Source of the DNA: Alphaproteobacteria bacterium
Lineage (GTDB): Bacteria > Pseudomonadota > Alphaproteobacteria > TMED109
Reading direction: 5' to 3'
NCBI GenBank assembly: GCA_022824395.1
Contig: JAJDZX010000121.1
Coordinates: 1-46,406 of the forward strand
DNA: 46,406 nt
Part shown: piece by piece, positions 1 through 7,619 of the stretch
How positions within the stretch are numbered: position 1 is the first letter of the stretch
How the letters are laid out: every line of letters begins with the position of its first letter
Program-made: the position numbers and the translations under genes
The notes under the pieces: generated by a model
The model's input: only the letters and a program-made list of their open reading frames with translations
Database searches by the model: none
Told to the model about the DNA's origin: nothing

Positions 1-2
1 TG

Positions 3-104
3 GCCGTGGCGCCGGTCAACCTTGCCCTCCGCTCCGGCGAGGCTTCGAGCCTGGCGGCGGAGATCGTGCGGACCGTCGATGTGCTGCACGGGACCGAGCA
101 TTGA
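3..104 (+). CDS. C-terminal tail of an unidentified protein (cut by window edge)
   Basis: An open frame enters from the left edge and stops at the TGA at 102-104. About 33 residues are visible, rich in Ala, Leu and Val and ending in VDVLHGTEH. No motif is diagnostic and I do not recognise the family. It reads towards the FitA-like antitoxin gene but is separated from it by more than 300 bases, so the two are not obviously one operon. Confidence 0.4.
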   Translation, partial: AVAPVNLALRSGEASSLAAEIVRTVDVLHGTEH

Positions 105-428
105 CGCCGGACGCAATGCGGCGGGAGCGGCTCTGGCGGGAACGGTGGGCCGCAATCGTCGTCCTGGGCCTGACATGGCTGCGCCGGCTTGCCGAGGCGC
201 TTCCGTCATCATCACCGGCGAATCAGTGTCACTCGGCGCCGACGACAGCCACAATCAAGTGCGTTGCAACGCGTGCTTGGCGACTCCGGCGCGAAAGCGG
301 AGCGCATTGATAAGTTGCTGCAAACGAACCAGATACGCAGATCGAAGGCGACAACTGAGGCACAACCTGTAGCTTGATTGCGTCGCAATCACCGCGTACG
401 CTTTAGCTCCGATATGGGGGCGTAGGAC
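105..428. other. Intergenic stretch before the first toxin-antitoxin pair
   Basis: No convincing gene is present. A short plus-strand frame ending at 377 (last residues TTEAQPVA) has no recognisable family and could be a decayed remnant. The only structured element is the inverted repeat at 376-390, listed separately. Confidence 0.4.
376..390. promoter_or_regulatory. Inverted repeat, candidate operator of the FitAB-type pair
   Basis: GATTGCG and CGCAATC form perfect 7-bp arms around a single T, 38 bases before the antitoxin ATG. Ribbon-helix-helix antitoxins of the FitA/VapB type commonly repress their own promoters through inverted repeats. The position fits that role, but binding is inferred. 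Confidence 0.4.
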
Positions 429-677
429 ATGGACATGGCGAGCATCACCATCCGCAATCTGGACGACGAGGTGAAGACCCGGCTTCGCATGCGGGCGGCG
501 GGCAACGGTCATTCGATGGAAGAGGAGGCGCGGCTGATTCTGCGCGAGGCCGTCAGCCGGGAAGCAGAGCCGGAGAATCTGGCCGCTTTCATCCACGAGT
601 GCTTCGCGCCCTACGGCGGCGTGGAACTCGAGCTGATGCCGCGCGGGCCGATGCGCGAGCCGCCGCGCTTCGACTGA
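429..677 (+). CDS. FitA/VapB-type ribbon-helix-helix antitoxin
   Basis: An 82-residue protein that should neutralise the PIN-domain toxin encoded just downstream and repress the pair's promoter. The N-terminus (ASITIRNLDDEVKTRLRMRA, residues 4-23) is the classic strand-helix of FitA-like antitoxins. It is followed by a second helix containing SMEEEARLILREAV. The C-terminal tail, ending in REPPRFD, would be the toxin-binding part. Two in-frame ATGs lie 6 bases apart (429 and 435) and either could be used. The toxin starts 10 bases after the stop, so the two form a bicistronic unit. The family assignment is firm; the DNA target is inferred from the upstream inverted repeat. Confidence 0.85.
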   Translation: MDMASITIRNLDDEVKTRLRMRAAGNGHSMEEEARLILREAVSREAEPENLAAFIHECFAPYGGVELELMPRGPMREPPRFD

Positions 678-687
678 GACGCCGCCG

Positions 688-1110
688 ATGCTGGTGGTCG
701 ATACGAACGTGCTGTCCGAATTGATGCGCCCAACGCCGAATGCCGTCATCGCGTCGTGGATCGTGGAGCACGCAACATCGAGCCTGCACCTGACGGCGGT
801 CAGCGAGGCGGAATTGCGCTTCGGCCTCGCGATCATGCCGCCGGGAAGGCGACTCGATGGATTGGCGGGAGGATTGGAGCGGATGTTGCGCACCGGCTTC
901 GCCAACCGCGTTCTTCCCTTCGACAGCGCCGCCGCCTCTGCCTATGCCGAGATTGCCGCCGCCCGGCGGGCGATGGGCAGGCCGATGCCGGAAGCCGACT
1001 GCCAGATCGCGGCCATCGCCCGCTCGCGCGGCATGGCGGTAGTGACGCGCAACGTGCGGGACTTCGCGGATGCGGGCATCGACGTGATCGACCCCTGGAC
1101 GGACGCATGA
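688..1110 (+). CDS. PIN-domain ribonuclease toxin (VapC/FitB type)
   Basis: A 140-residue PIN-domain protein, the usual family length. PIN toxins are metal-dependent ribonucleases that cut RNA when freed from their antitoxin. The acidic active-site set is visible: the Asp of VVDTNVLSELMRP at the N-terminus, the Glu of SEAELRFG near residue 37, and the Asp of PEADCQIAAIA near residue 103, followed by VVTRNVRDF and a terminal IDVIDPW. This is the arrangement of FitB-like VapC proteins. It is paired with the FitA-like antitoxin 10 bases upstream. No truncation or missing catalytic residue is seen, so the module looks functional. Its RNA target cannot be read from sequence. Confidence 0.88.
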   Translation: MLVVDTNVLSELMRPTPNAVIASWIVEHATSSLHLTAVSEAELRFGLAIMPPGRRLDGLAGGLERMLRTGFANRVLPFDSAAASAYAEIAAARRAMGRPMPEADCQIAAIARSRGMAVVTRNVRDFADAGIDVIDPWTDA

Positions 1111-1406
1111 TCTGCTATCGGGCAGGCAGTGGAGCATCCGGTGTCGCCGCGAAGGCGCAAGTTGCATATCTCTGCAAGTGGTGGAAAGCAAATCGAGGGG
1201 GACCGCGGCGGCTCAGGAACCCGTCTCCGACCTGTTGCTGAATGCTCGTCGAGCCGGCGTACCAGGCGGCGGTGCGGTTCGGCATGCTGTCGAGCATTGT
1301 CGGCCATGCGGTCCCGCGCCGTTTTGCGGGCGGCGGGTGCACGGTCCGTCCGCGGGGGCCCGGTCATGGGGCGGAGGCGGCGTCGGAGATCAGCGGAACA
1401 GGATCG

Positions 1407-1862
1407 TCAGCGGGGCGGCGCCAGCAAGGCCGTGGCAAGGCCGGTCAGCGCCAGCGCGGTCGCCGCGAAGGCACCGGCGACTTCATCGAGTTGGAGGGCA
1501 CGGGCCGTGCCGATGCCATGCGAGGTCAGTCCGAGAGCGAAGCCGGTCGCCTGGGGGTCTCTCAAGCCGAAGGCGCCGAGCAGCGGCGTTGCGAAGACGG
1601 CACCCAATATACCCGTCAGGATAACCAGGCCAGCGGTCAGTGATGGCAGGCCGCCGATCTGTTCGGCAATGCCCATGGCGACCGGCGCGGTCGCCGATTT
1701 CGGCGCCAGCGAGGCCAGGGTCTCGGAGGAGCCGCCCATCGCGTGGGCGATGGCAAGCGCCGAGACGACCGCGGTTAGTGTGCCCGCTGCCAGCGCGGCA
1801 AGCCTCGCGAGGACTTCGCCGGCAAGCTGGAAGATCAGGAGCGTTGCGATTGCCTGGATCAC
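1407..1862 (-). pseudogene. LrgB-family membrane protein, 5'-truncated remnant
   Basis: The 151-residue frame matches the C-terminal two thirds of LrgB/CidB-family membrane proteins. Diagnostic stretches are LAPKSATAPVAMGIAEQIGG, SLTAGLVILTGILGAVF and TGFALGLTSHGIGTARA. Family members are usually about 230 residues, so roughly the first 80 are missing. Upstream on the same strand there is peptidase-like sequence rather than the LrgB N-terminus, so the gene was joined to unrelated DNA. LrgB proteins act with LrgA as holin/antiholin-like or metabolite transport proteins; this copy is unlikely to work. Confidence 0.7.
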
Positions 1863-1989
1863 ACACGGAAGCTGATGCGGGATGCCGATGGAAAGACGCA
1901 GGATAGTCCTCGGGACGGAGCCTGAGAATGCGGCGGTCTTGGTATATCGCCATGACGGCCCCGCGGTCGCACTGCCACAGTCGGCAATG

Positions 1990-2525
1990 CGCGCGCAAAG
2001 GCCTGAACGACAGCGCCGCCGCGGGCTGGACGACTACCTTCGTCCTGCCGGAAGGCATAGCCGATGGACCCCGGTAGTTGAGGCGCAGCACGGCGTATCC
2101 CCGACTGCCGAGGAAGCGGTTCAACCAGGACCCGGGCCAGCGGTCCCGGTCCCACGGGCCGCCATGCAGCATGAGCGCCATCGGCGGCGGATCGGCATCG
2201 ACAGGGAGTTGCGGCAGGGTCGGATAGCCGTGGAGCATGAGCCCACACTCGCCAGAAAGCTCACCGGGCGCGATGGCTCGGCCGGGCGGGCAGATGCAGC
2301 GAGCATTCCTGCCGATAGCTCGCGAAATGTGCCTGCTTCAAGGTCAAGCAGATACCAGCGCCGGTCGGTCAACGGGCCTCGAGCTTCAACAACGGCAAAG
2401 TTGAGGGCGCGGTCGGCGCCTTGAAATCCACCCGCACCGGATCGCCGAGAGCCGCATAGGCGGCCTCGAGCCGGGGCCCGTTTCAGCCGAGACCGATACA
2501 CGGTCGTCGTCGATTTATGAGCCAA
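1990..2525 (-). pseudogene. S9-family (prolyl oligopeptidase-like) peptidase, frameshifted fragment
   Basis: Read on the minus strand, one frame gives an S9 beta-propeller tail (RWYLLDLEAGTFRELSAGM). A second frame continues with the start of the alpha/beta-hydrolase domain: LMLHGYPTLPQLP, then ALMLHGGPWDRDRWPG and GYAVLRLNYRG. A third frame begins GSIGYAF, as expected after the NYRG motif of S9 peptidases. Similarity then fades before the catalytic GxSxGG serine motif. At least two frameshifts and loss of both ends make this a pseudogene. It abuts the truncated LrgB remnant. Confidence 0.65.
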
Positions 2526-2583
2526 GCGCGCCAGGGGCTACAACTACGGATTTCTGCGCGCGTTTGACGACTCCGGCGTGGCG

Positions 2584-2895
2584 TCATCGTTCCTTCGCCA
2601 TGTCGCGATATTGCTTCAGGATCGCCTTCGCACGCGCCCGACGGCGCCTGACGCGCGTATGCATCCAGCTGCCGTGACAATACTCCTCCGCGACCCGCTC
2701 CCGGCCCCAGAAGCGCACCGCGATCTGGCGCTGGGCGAGCCCTTCCGCCTCGCACTCCAGCGCCAACAGAAGTTCCCTGTCTCCTTTGTCCCCCGTCTCG
2801 ACCCGGGTCGGCACCACTCGCACCGCCCCCGGGAAACCGGTGCGACGGCGCCCCCTACAAGCCGATTCCGGCCTGAAGCGGCGCGGCTCAAGCAC
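2584..2895 (-). pseudogene. DUF2285-domain protein, probable fragment
   Basis: A 103-residue frame whose second half resembles DUF2285. It shows LLLALECEAEGLAQRQIAVR, WGRERVAEE, a Trp-containing spacer, and then HTRVRRRRARAKAILKQYRDM. DUF2285 proteins are small DNA-binding-like proteins common on alphaproteobacterial integrative elements. The N-terminal third is arginine-rich with no recognisable domain and the start codon is uncertain. A fragment or decayed gene is more likely than an intact one. It supports the view that 1-3 kb is a remnant of mobile DNA. Confidence 0.5.
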
Positions 2896-3077
2896 GCCGC
2901 AGGACCGCCAGCGGCGCCCGAAGCGGCCTCAGGGAGTACAAAGGCTCCCGAAACTGCAACAGCGCAGGCGTCTCTGTGAAGGAAAGGAATTTCTTCGGAT
3001 CGGTTCCGATCGCCAAGCCTTTGTCGCAAGCATTGAGAACGCGGCATGCCCTTCCCGTGAGCAGGCAGCGATCGGGG

Positions 3078-6000
3078 TCAGAACCGTCGATAAAGATTGA
3101 ACTGCACCCCGGATACCGGATGGCGGTCGTAGACCTCGACATTGACCAGCGCGCGCGACATGCCGAGGAGATCAAGCCCGAGCGCGCGGCGATTAGACCC
3201 GCCACCCGGAGAAGCCAGAAGCCCGGCGTACGGACGGATCATGCCGAAGAGGGGGCCGCCCCAGAACCCGTAGCCGGCCTCACCCTGAAGTCCGAGGCCA
3301 GTCGGGCGTGCGTCGGCCGAGGATGCTAGGCGGGTATCGAGACTGGCATCGAAGCCCCGCCCGGCACGGCCGGGCGCGAAGCGGGCGCTGGCACCAACGC
3401 TCAGGGATTCCTGCTCGTGGTCTCCGAGGCCAAGCGAGGCCGTGACAGTTCCCTTCAGACTGAAGCGAGGAATGTTCTTCAGGAGGCCGTCGGCGGAGAC
3501 CGCGCCCTGGGCCTCGAGAAGCGCGCCCTCGGGGCCGTCCCCGGTCAATTGCCGATAGGCCAGGGCCACCGAGGGCACGCCGGGGCCCGGTGAATTCCAG
3601 GCGAGGCCGGCCCGATAGTCGAGACCTCGCAGCGTGGGAATCTCGGCAGAGATCTGGTCACCCCCCCCGATGTCGAAGGCAAAGGATGCAACCCCGGCTT
3701 CGGCATCGAGCGTTCCCTGCATCACTTCGGCTACGGGTAGCGTGGCTTCCAGGGCATACGCCTGTAGCCGAACGTCGGAACTGGAGAGGGACGGGAAGGC
3801 TGGTGCATCGCGGTGCTGGAGCTGCCCGACGCCGGCACCGATCGACATCCACAGATGGCCGCCGGAAGGCACGTGCCAGGCAACGAAAGGATGCAGGGAC
3901 ACGATCCCGGTGTCGTGCTCGCCGGAGCGATAACCCAATTGCGCGAGGTTCGCCTCGGCCCGGTACCGGAGTTCGGTTTCGGTGAGGGCGGCCACCAGGC
4001 CGGTCTGCCAGGCGTCCGCTCCCGCCTCGGTGCCGACGCGGAGGGACCGGCTCGACCCCGTGTAGTCGAACCCCCCGCTCATTCCCGACAGGTAGGCAAC
4101 TTCGACTGCGGGCGACAACGTCCAGCCTTCCTGGGCGCCAGGCGACCAGCCGCGTACCCGGCCGCGAACCGCGGCATGGGCGACATCGACGGCGCGTCGC
4201 GCGTGGATGGGCCCGAGCGCCAAGTGGACCGGGTTGGAAGTCATCGCGCGGGAGGATAAAGGCTCTGGACGGGGCGCATCCGGGCACCGGTATTCCCCGC
4301 CCGCAAGAAGAAACGCATCATCGCGAATCCAGACGGACACGGTACTCAACAGTCCGTCGGTCTTGTCGTTGTCAGCGGGGTCTTCGTCGCGGAAGCTCAC
4401 GTCGACGCACAGGACATCCTGAACATCAACATACTTGCAGGGAACCGCATCGTTGCCCGAATAGGCTTTATCCGGCTCCGGACAACTGGCTTCTGGAGGC
4501 ATCTTATGGCTATCTAAATTTAGGTACGCCCGATAGCGGTACGTGGTGGGTGTGTTGAAGACGGGATCGGCTTCCGGTTGCGTGTAGCTGAGCTGCCGCT
4601 TTGTCCCGTCGAACGTCAGAGGCGGCCTGATTTCCGGAAGGAACTCATATTTCACTTCCACGCCATCAGGTGCATTCGGCCCGGGAATGGCGTGGGGCAG
4701 TGGGACGAAAGGTTGCGGGTCATCCATGTCCCGATCAACGGGATGGAGGTTCTCCGCAACGCTTCGCGTGCGGAACCGCCACGAGCCCCGATCGAGAGGG
4801 GTAACGGCCACCTCAAAGGACTGCGAGCCCGTTGCGGCTGGCTGTGAGCTGTCCATCACGGTGTAGGCGCACGTATCGCGAAACGCGGCGGTCGGCGTGC
4901 CGGCCAGAACGCGGATTGTCGCCTCGAAACCCATCCCCGGCGGCAGCGAGCCTCCCGCGCAGGTAAGGGCATACGTGTACGGCGAGACGCCACCCGTGGC
5001 CGCAGGGAGTTCGAGTGAAGCGAACGTGCCGACTTGGAGCCCCTTGAGCCCTTGGGAGAGCTGGGGGGCAGGCTGAAAATCAAGATCCTCCAAGCCCTCG
5101 ACGGCTACGTCGAAGGGCCGTGAAACCGTTGCCGCCGGCTGCGAGCTGTCCGTCGCGGTGTAGGCGCACGTATCGCGAAACGCGGCGGTCGGCGTGCCGG
5201 CCAGAACGCGGGTTGTCGCCTCGAAGCCCATCCCCGGCGGCAGCGAGCCGCCCGCGCAGGTGAAGGCATACGTGTACGGCGCGACACCACCCGTGGCCGC
5301 AGGGAGTGTGAGCGTATGGAACGCACCAACCTTCAGGTTCTGGAGCTTCATGAACTCGGCGGCGTCAGGAGCAGGCAATGCAAAAGCTTCCGGCCCCTTG
5401 ACGGTCAGCTTGAGCCCGAATGACGTACTCGCCGGTTCCCCAATGGTGTTGGAGTCGGTCACGACGTAACGGCAAAAGAACGTCTGGCCGCCGGCGCTGG
5501 CGGGAGCTGTTCCCGCCAAGATCCCCTGATCGGGAAACAGCGTCACCCAATCCGGGCACCCTTCGATCCTCGCAACATACGGAGCGACGCCGCCGGTGAC
5601 ATCAAGGGTGAGATTCCTCTGGATGGCTTTCTCGGCGGAAAAATCCAGCGTAAGCGTGTTCGCGTCGGGATTGTCGCGAACAGCAATTACCAATTTCTCC
5701 CGTTTGCCACCGAGGACGTCCAGTTGGAGCCCGAATGACGTACTCGTCGGTTCCCCAATGGTGTTGGAGTCGGTCACGACGTAACGACAAAAGAACGTCT
5801 GGCCGCCGGCGCTGGCGGGAGCTGTTCCCGCCAAGATCCCCTGATCGGGAAACAGCGTCACCCAATCCGGGCACCCTTCGATCCTCGTTTCGTATGGAGG
5901 TATGCCGCCGGAGATCCGGGCACGAAGCCGGTGCCGTACAGGTTGGCCAGGGGGAAATTCGAGAATCTGCTCTTCTCCATCCTCGTCCGCGGTGGGGGAA

Positions 6001-6134
6001 AGCCCGACGGAAAGCTCATCGACGCTGCACGCGGCGAGCACCACCGCAGCAGGAACGAACAGAATGGAAAGCTTGGCCCGGCTTCGCGGCCGAGGCGCGC
6101 CGCCCCCGACCACGCCACGTCCGGCGACCGGCAT
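3078..6134 (-). CDS. Large surface protein: lipoprotein-like signal, Ig-like repeats, beta-barrel-like C-terminus
   Basis: About 1018 residues from the ATG at 6134; an earlier ATG at 6191 would add 19 unlikely residues. A basic N-region and hydrophobic stretch (SILFVPAAVVLAAC) end in a lipobox with Cys near residue 36. Two 105-residue repeats follow (GCPDWVTLFPDQGILAGTAP), then two modules of the putative-Ig (He_PIG) type. Each of those has the pattern GGVxPYTYA..TCAGGSLPPGM..RVLAGTPTAAFRDTCAYT, with paired cysteines. After a linker, the last 390 or so residues (from about 630) alternate polar and hydrophobic strands with many Gly and aromatics and end in a terminal Phe (VQFNLYRRF), typical of outer-membrane barrels. 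I infer an outer-membrane adhesin-like protein. Its Ig-like modules also occur in the CpaB-like protein at 9748-11460, linking it to the Tad-like genes. No named family is claimed. Confidence 0.7.
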   Translation of the reverse strand: MPVAGRGVVGGGAPRPRSRAKLSILFVPAAVVLAACSVDELSVGLSPTADEDGEEQILEFPPGQPVRHRLRARISGGIPPYETRIEGCPDWVTLFPDQGILAGTAPASAGGQTFFCRYVVTDSNTIGEPTSTSFGLQLDVLGGKREKLVIAVRDNPDANTLTLDFSAEKAIQRNLTLDVTGGVAPYVARIEGCPDWVTLFPDQGILAGTAPASAGGQTFFCRYVVTDSNTIGEPASTSFGLKLTVKGPEAFALPAPDAAEFMKLQNLKVGAFHTLTLPAATGGVAPYTYAFTCAGGSLPPGMGFEATTRVLAGTPTAAFRDTCAYTATDSSQPAATVSRPFDVAVEGLEDLDFQPAPQLSQGLKGLQVGTFASLELPAATGGVSPYTYALTCAGGSLPPGMGFEATIRVLAGTPTAAFRDTCAYTVMDSSQPAATGSQSFEVAVTPLDRGSWRFRTRSVAENLHPVDRDMDDPQPFVPLPHAIPGPNAPDGVEVKYEFLPEIRPPLTFDGTKRQLSYTQPEADPVFNTPTTYRYRAYLNLDSHKMPPEASCPEPDKAYSGNDAVPCKYVDVQDVLCVDVSFRDEDPADNDKTDGLLSTVSVWIRDDAFLLAGGEYRCPDAPRPEPLSSRAMTSNPVHLALGPIHARRAVDVAHAAVRGRVRGWSPGAQEGWTLSPAVEVAYLSGMSGGFDYTGSSRSLRVGTEAGADAWQTGLVAALTETELRYRAEANLAQLGYRSGEHDTGIVSLHPFVAWHVPSGGHLWMSIGAGVGQLQHRDAPAFPSLSSSDVRLQAYALEATLPVAEVMQGTLDAEAGVASFAFDIGGGDQISAEIPTLRGLDYRAGLAWNSPGPGVPSVALAYRQLTGDGPEGALLEAQGAVSADGLLKNIPRFSLKGTVTASLGLGDHEQESLSVGASARFAPGRAGRGFDASLDTRLASSADARPTGLGLQGEAGYGFWGGPLFGMIRPYAGLLASPGGGSNRRALGLDLLGMSRALVNVEVYDRHPVSGVQFNLYRRF
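4805..5340 (-). repeat. Two tandem copies of a cysteine-containing Ig-like module (297-bp period)
   Basis: Two adjacent units within the surface-protein gene are strongly alike at DNA level. For example, GTGTAGGCGCACGTATCGCG occurs at 4861 and again at 5158, giving a period of 297 bp (99 residues). Each encodes TCAGGSLPPGMGFEAT and RVLAGTPTAAFRDTCAYT. Near-identical modules lie 5 kb away in the CpaB-like gene. Confidence 0.85.
5412..5889 (-). repeat. Two near-identical 163-bp segments with a 315-bp period
   Basis: The segments 5412-5574 and 5727-5889 differ at only a couple of positions by eye. They encode the GCPDWVTLFPDQGILAGTAP / FFCRYVVTDSNTIGEP module twice. The in-frame 315-bp spacing equals 105 residues. 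Such high DNA identity suggests recent duplication or ongoing gene conversion. Confidence 0.85.
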
Positions 6135-6449
6135 GGGCCGGAGACGGCAGCCCCGACGCCCAAGGGCGAACAACCAGTGGAGTGCAGGCATAGCTGGCGG
6201 TTAAGGAAGCGCCGGAGCCTGGGAGCACGCCGTCGACCACGGTCGTGGCGGCACGGATACCGCGGTGATAGCGGCGAGCGGCAGACAGGCACCCGACGTG
6301 CCGCCCGATCTGCTGCCCCGGCACCGCTCGCGGCGCAAGCAGGCACCCCGTTGACGGACCGATGCGGATGGCATCCTGGTTGCGGGGTCAGACCTCATGG
6401 GGAACGGTGCTCTCTCGCTGCGGTTCGTTCAAGGAGCACCTGTACCCGA

Positions 6450-7619
6450 TCATCCCGAGGCGCATCCAAACGTCTCCATCGCAAACTCCGGGAACTCCGC
6501 CGCCCAGTCAGCTCGGACGAACGGCGGCAACGCGGAAAGATCGGCCTCCAAGCCGTACGTCACCACCGTTTCCAAGGTGGTTTCGTACTGCACGGGATAC
6601 CCCATGTCCTTGAGCGCTGCAACGCGGCGCCTCATGTTGTCGGTCGAGCGGTACACCCCCAGAGAAATACCGTTCGCACGGTCGCCATGGCGAACGACCG
6701 CGAGGTCGTCGACGCCATTGGCGCGCATCTCCTCCAGCTTGGCGGAAGCTTCAGCCTCGCTGGCGAGCGGCGGGAGGTACACCCAGTGGTCCCGGATCAC
6801 TTCGGTGAGGTTCTGGCGCTGCTGCACGGCGGCGCCCTGACTCTCGAGCCAGGTGATCGCGTCAGCCGCCGCCCCCGCGTCGGGCAGGCCAGTCACCCGC
6901 ACGCACGCTTCCGGGGGAGGGAGTGCTGCGGTTTCCGAAGGGGCTGGCGAAGGGGCTGGCGAAGGGTCTTCCGCTGCCGCCACCGCGGCGGCCGCGTCCG
7001 GGTCAGACCAGGCCACAACGGGCGCATCCTCGCCGGGCGGCGCAGCCGGTGCCAAGTCCTGATCGGGCGCCGGGGCATCTGCCAGACCGCGTGCGTGCAG
7101 GGTGCTGCGTCGCGCCAGCCGGATGTAGAGGTCGGCAAGGTTCTCGTGGGCTGTGGGCAGGTCAGGCTTGCGGGCTATCGCCGCCACCAGCGCCCCGCGG
7201 GCGTCCTCGAGCCGGTTCAGCGCGACGTAGACGGCAGCCAGGTTGTTGTACGGCTCGGAGCGCTCCGGGTAGGTGTCCCGCAGGGCCTCGAACAGCCGGA
7301 CGGCATCGTCTAGCCGTCCCTCCCGGGCGCGCAGGATCCCCTGCAGCAGTCTGGCGCGAAAATGATCCGGCTGCGCATCCAGCACCGGCGCGATCCGCTG
7401 ATGCGCCTCCTCGTACCGGCCTTCATTCGCGAGCTCGATGGCGCTGTCCAAATCGTCAGCGCGGGCCAGCAACGGCCCGCAGGCCAACAGCACGATCAGT
7501 ACCCATTGCGTCAGGAAAGCAGGCGTCACGGCGAATCGCGCCGCCGCTCGCATGCACCCGTGGCGCCCGTCCCGACCGTCTGCCAAGCGGCAGACGTGTC
7601 TCGCGGCGGACAGGCTCAC
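6450..7619 (-). CDS. Secreted TPR protein with SPOR-like C-terminal part
   Basis: Up to 389 residues. The GTG at 7619 overlaps the upstream stop (GTGA); an ATG at 7553 would give a cleaner start (MRAAARFAV). A hydrophobic export signal (VLIVLLACGPLLARA) is followed by TPR-like helices at about 55-165: AIELANEGRYEEAHQRI, RLLQGILRAREGRLDDAVRLF and PYNNLAAVYVALNRLEDARG. A Pro/Ala/Ser linker with PSPAPSPAPS follows. The C-terminus resembles a SPOR fold with two related halves (VYLPPLASEAEASAKLEEMR; GISLGVYRSTDNMRRRVAAL). SPOR domains bind denuded peptidoglycan glycan strands, so a periplasmic role at the wall is likely. It is the third gene of the coupled CpaB-like operon and may help place the Tad-like machinery in the envelope; the exact role is unknown. 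Confidence 0.7.
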   Translation of the reverse strand: MSLSAARHVCRLADGRDGRHGCMRAAARFAVTPAFLTQWVLIVLLACGPLLARADDLDSAIELANEGRYEEAHQRIAPVLDAQPDHFRARLLQGILRAREGRLDDAVRLFEALRDTYPERSEPYNNLAAVYVALNRLEDARGALVAAIARKPDLPTAHENLADLYIRLARRSTLHARGLADAPAPDQDLAPAAPPGEDAPVVAWSDPDAAAAVAAAEDPSPAPSPAPSETAALPPPEACVRVTGLPDAGAAADAITWLESQGAAVQQRQNLTEVIRDHWVYLPPLASEAEASAKLEEMRANGVDDLAVVRHGDRANGISLGVYRSTDNMRRRVAALKDMGYPVQYETTLETVVTYGLEADLSALPPFVRADWAAEFPEFAMETFGCASG

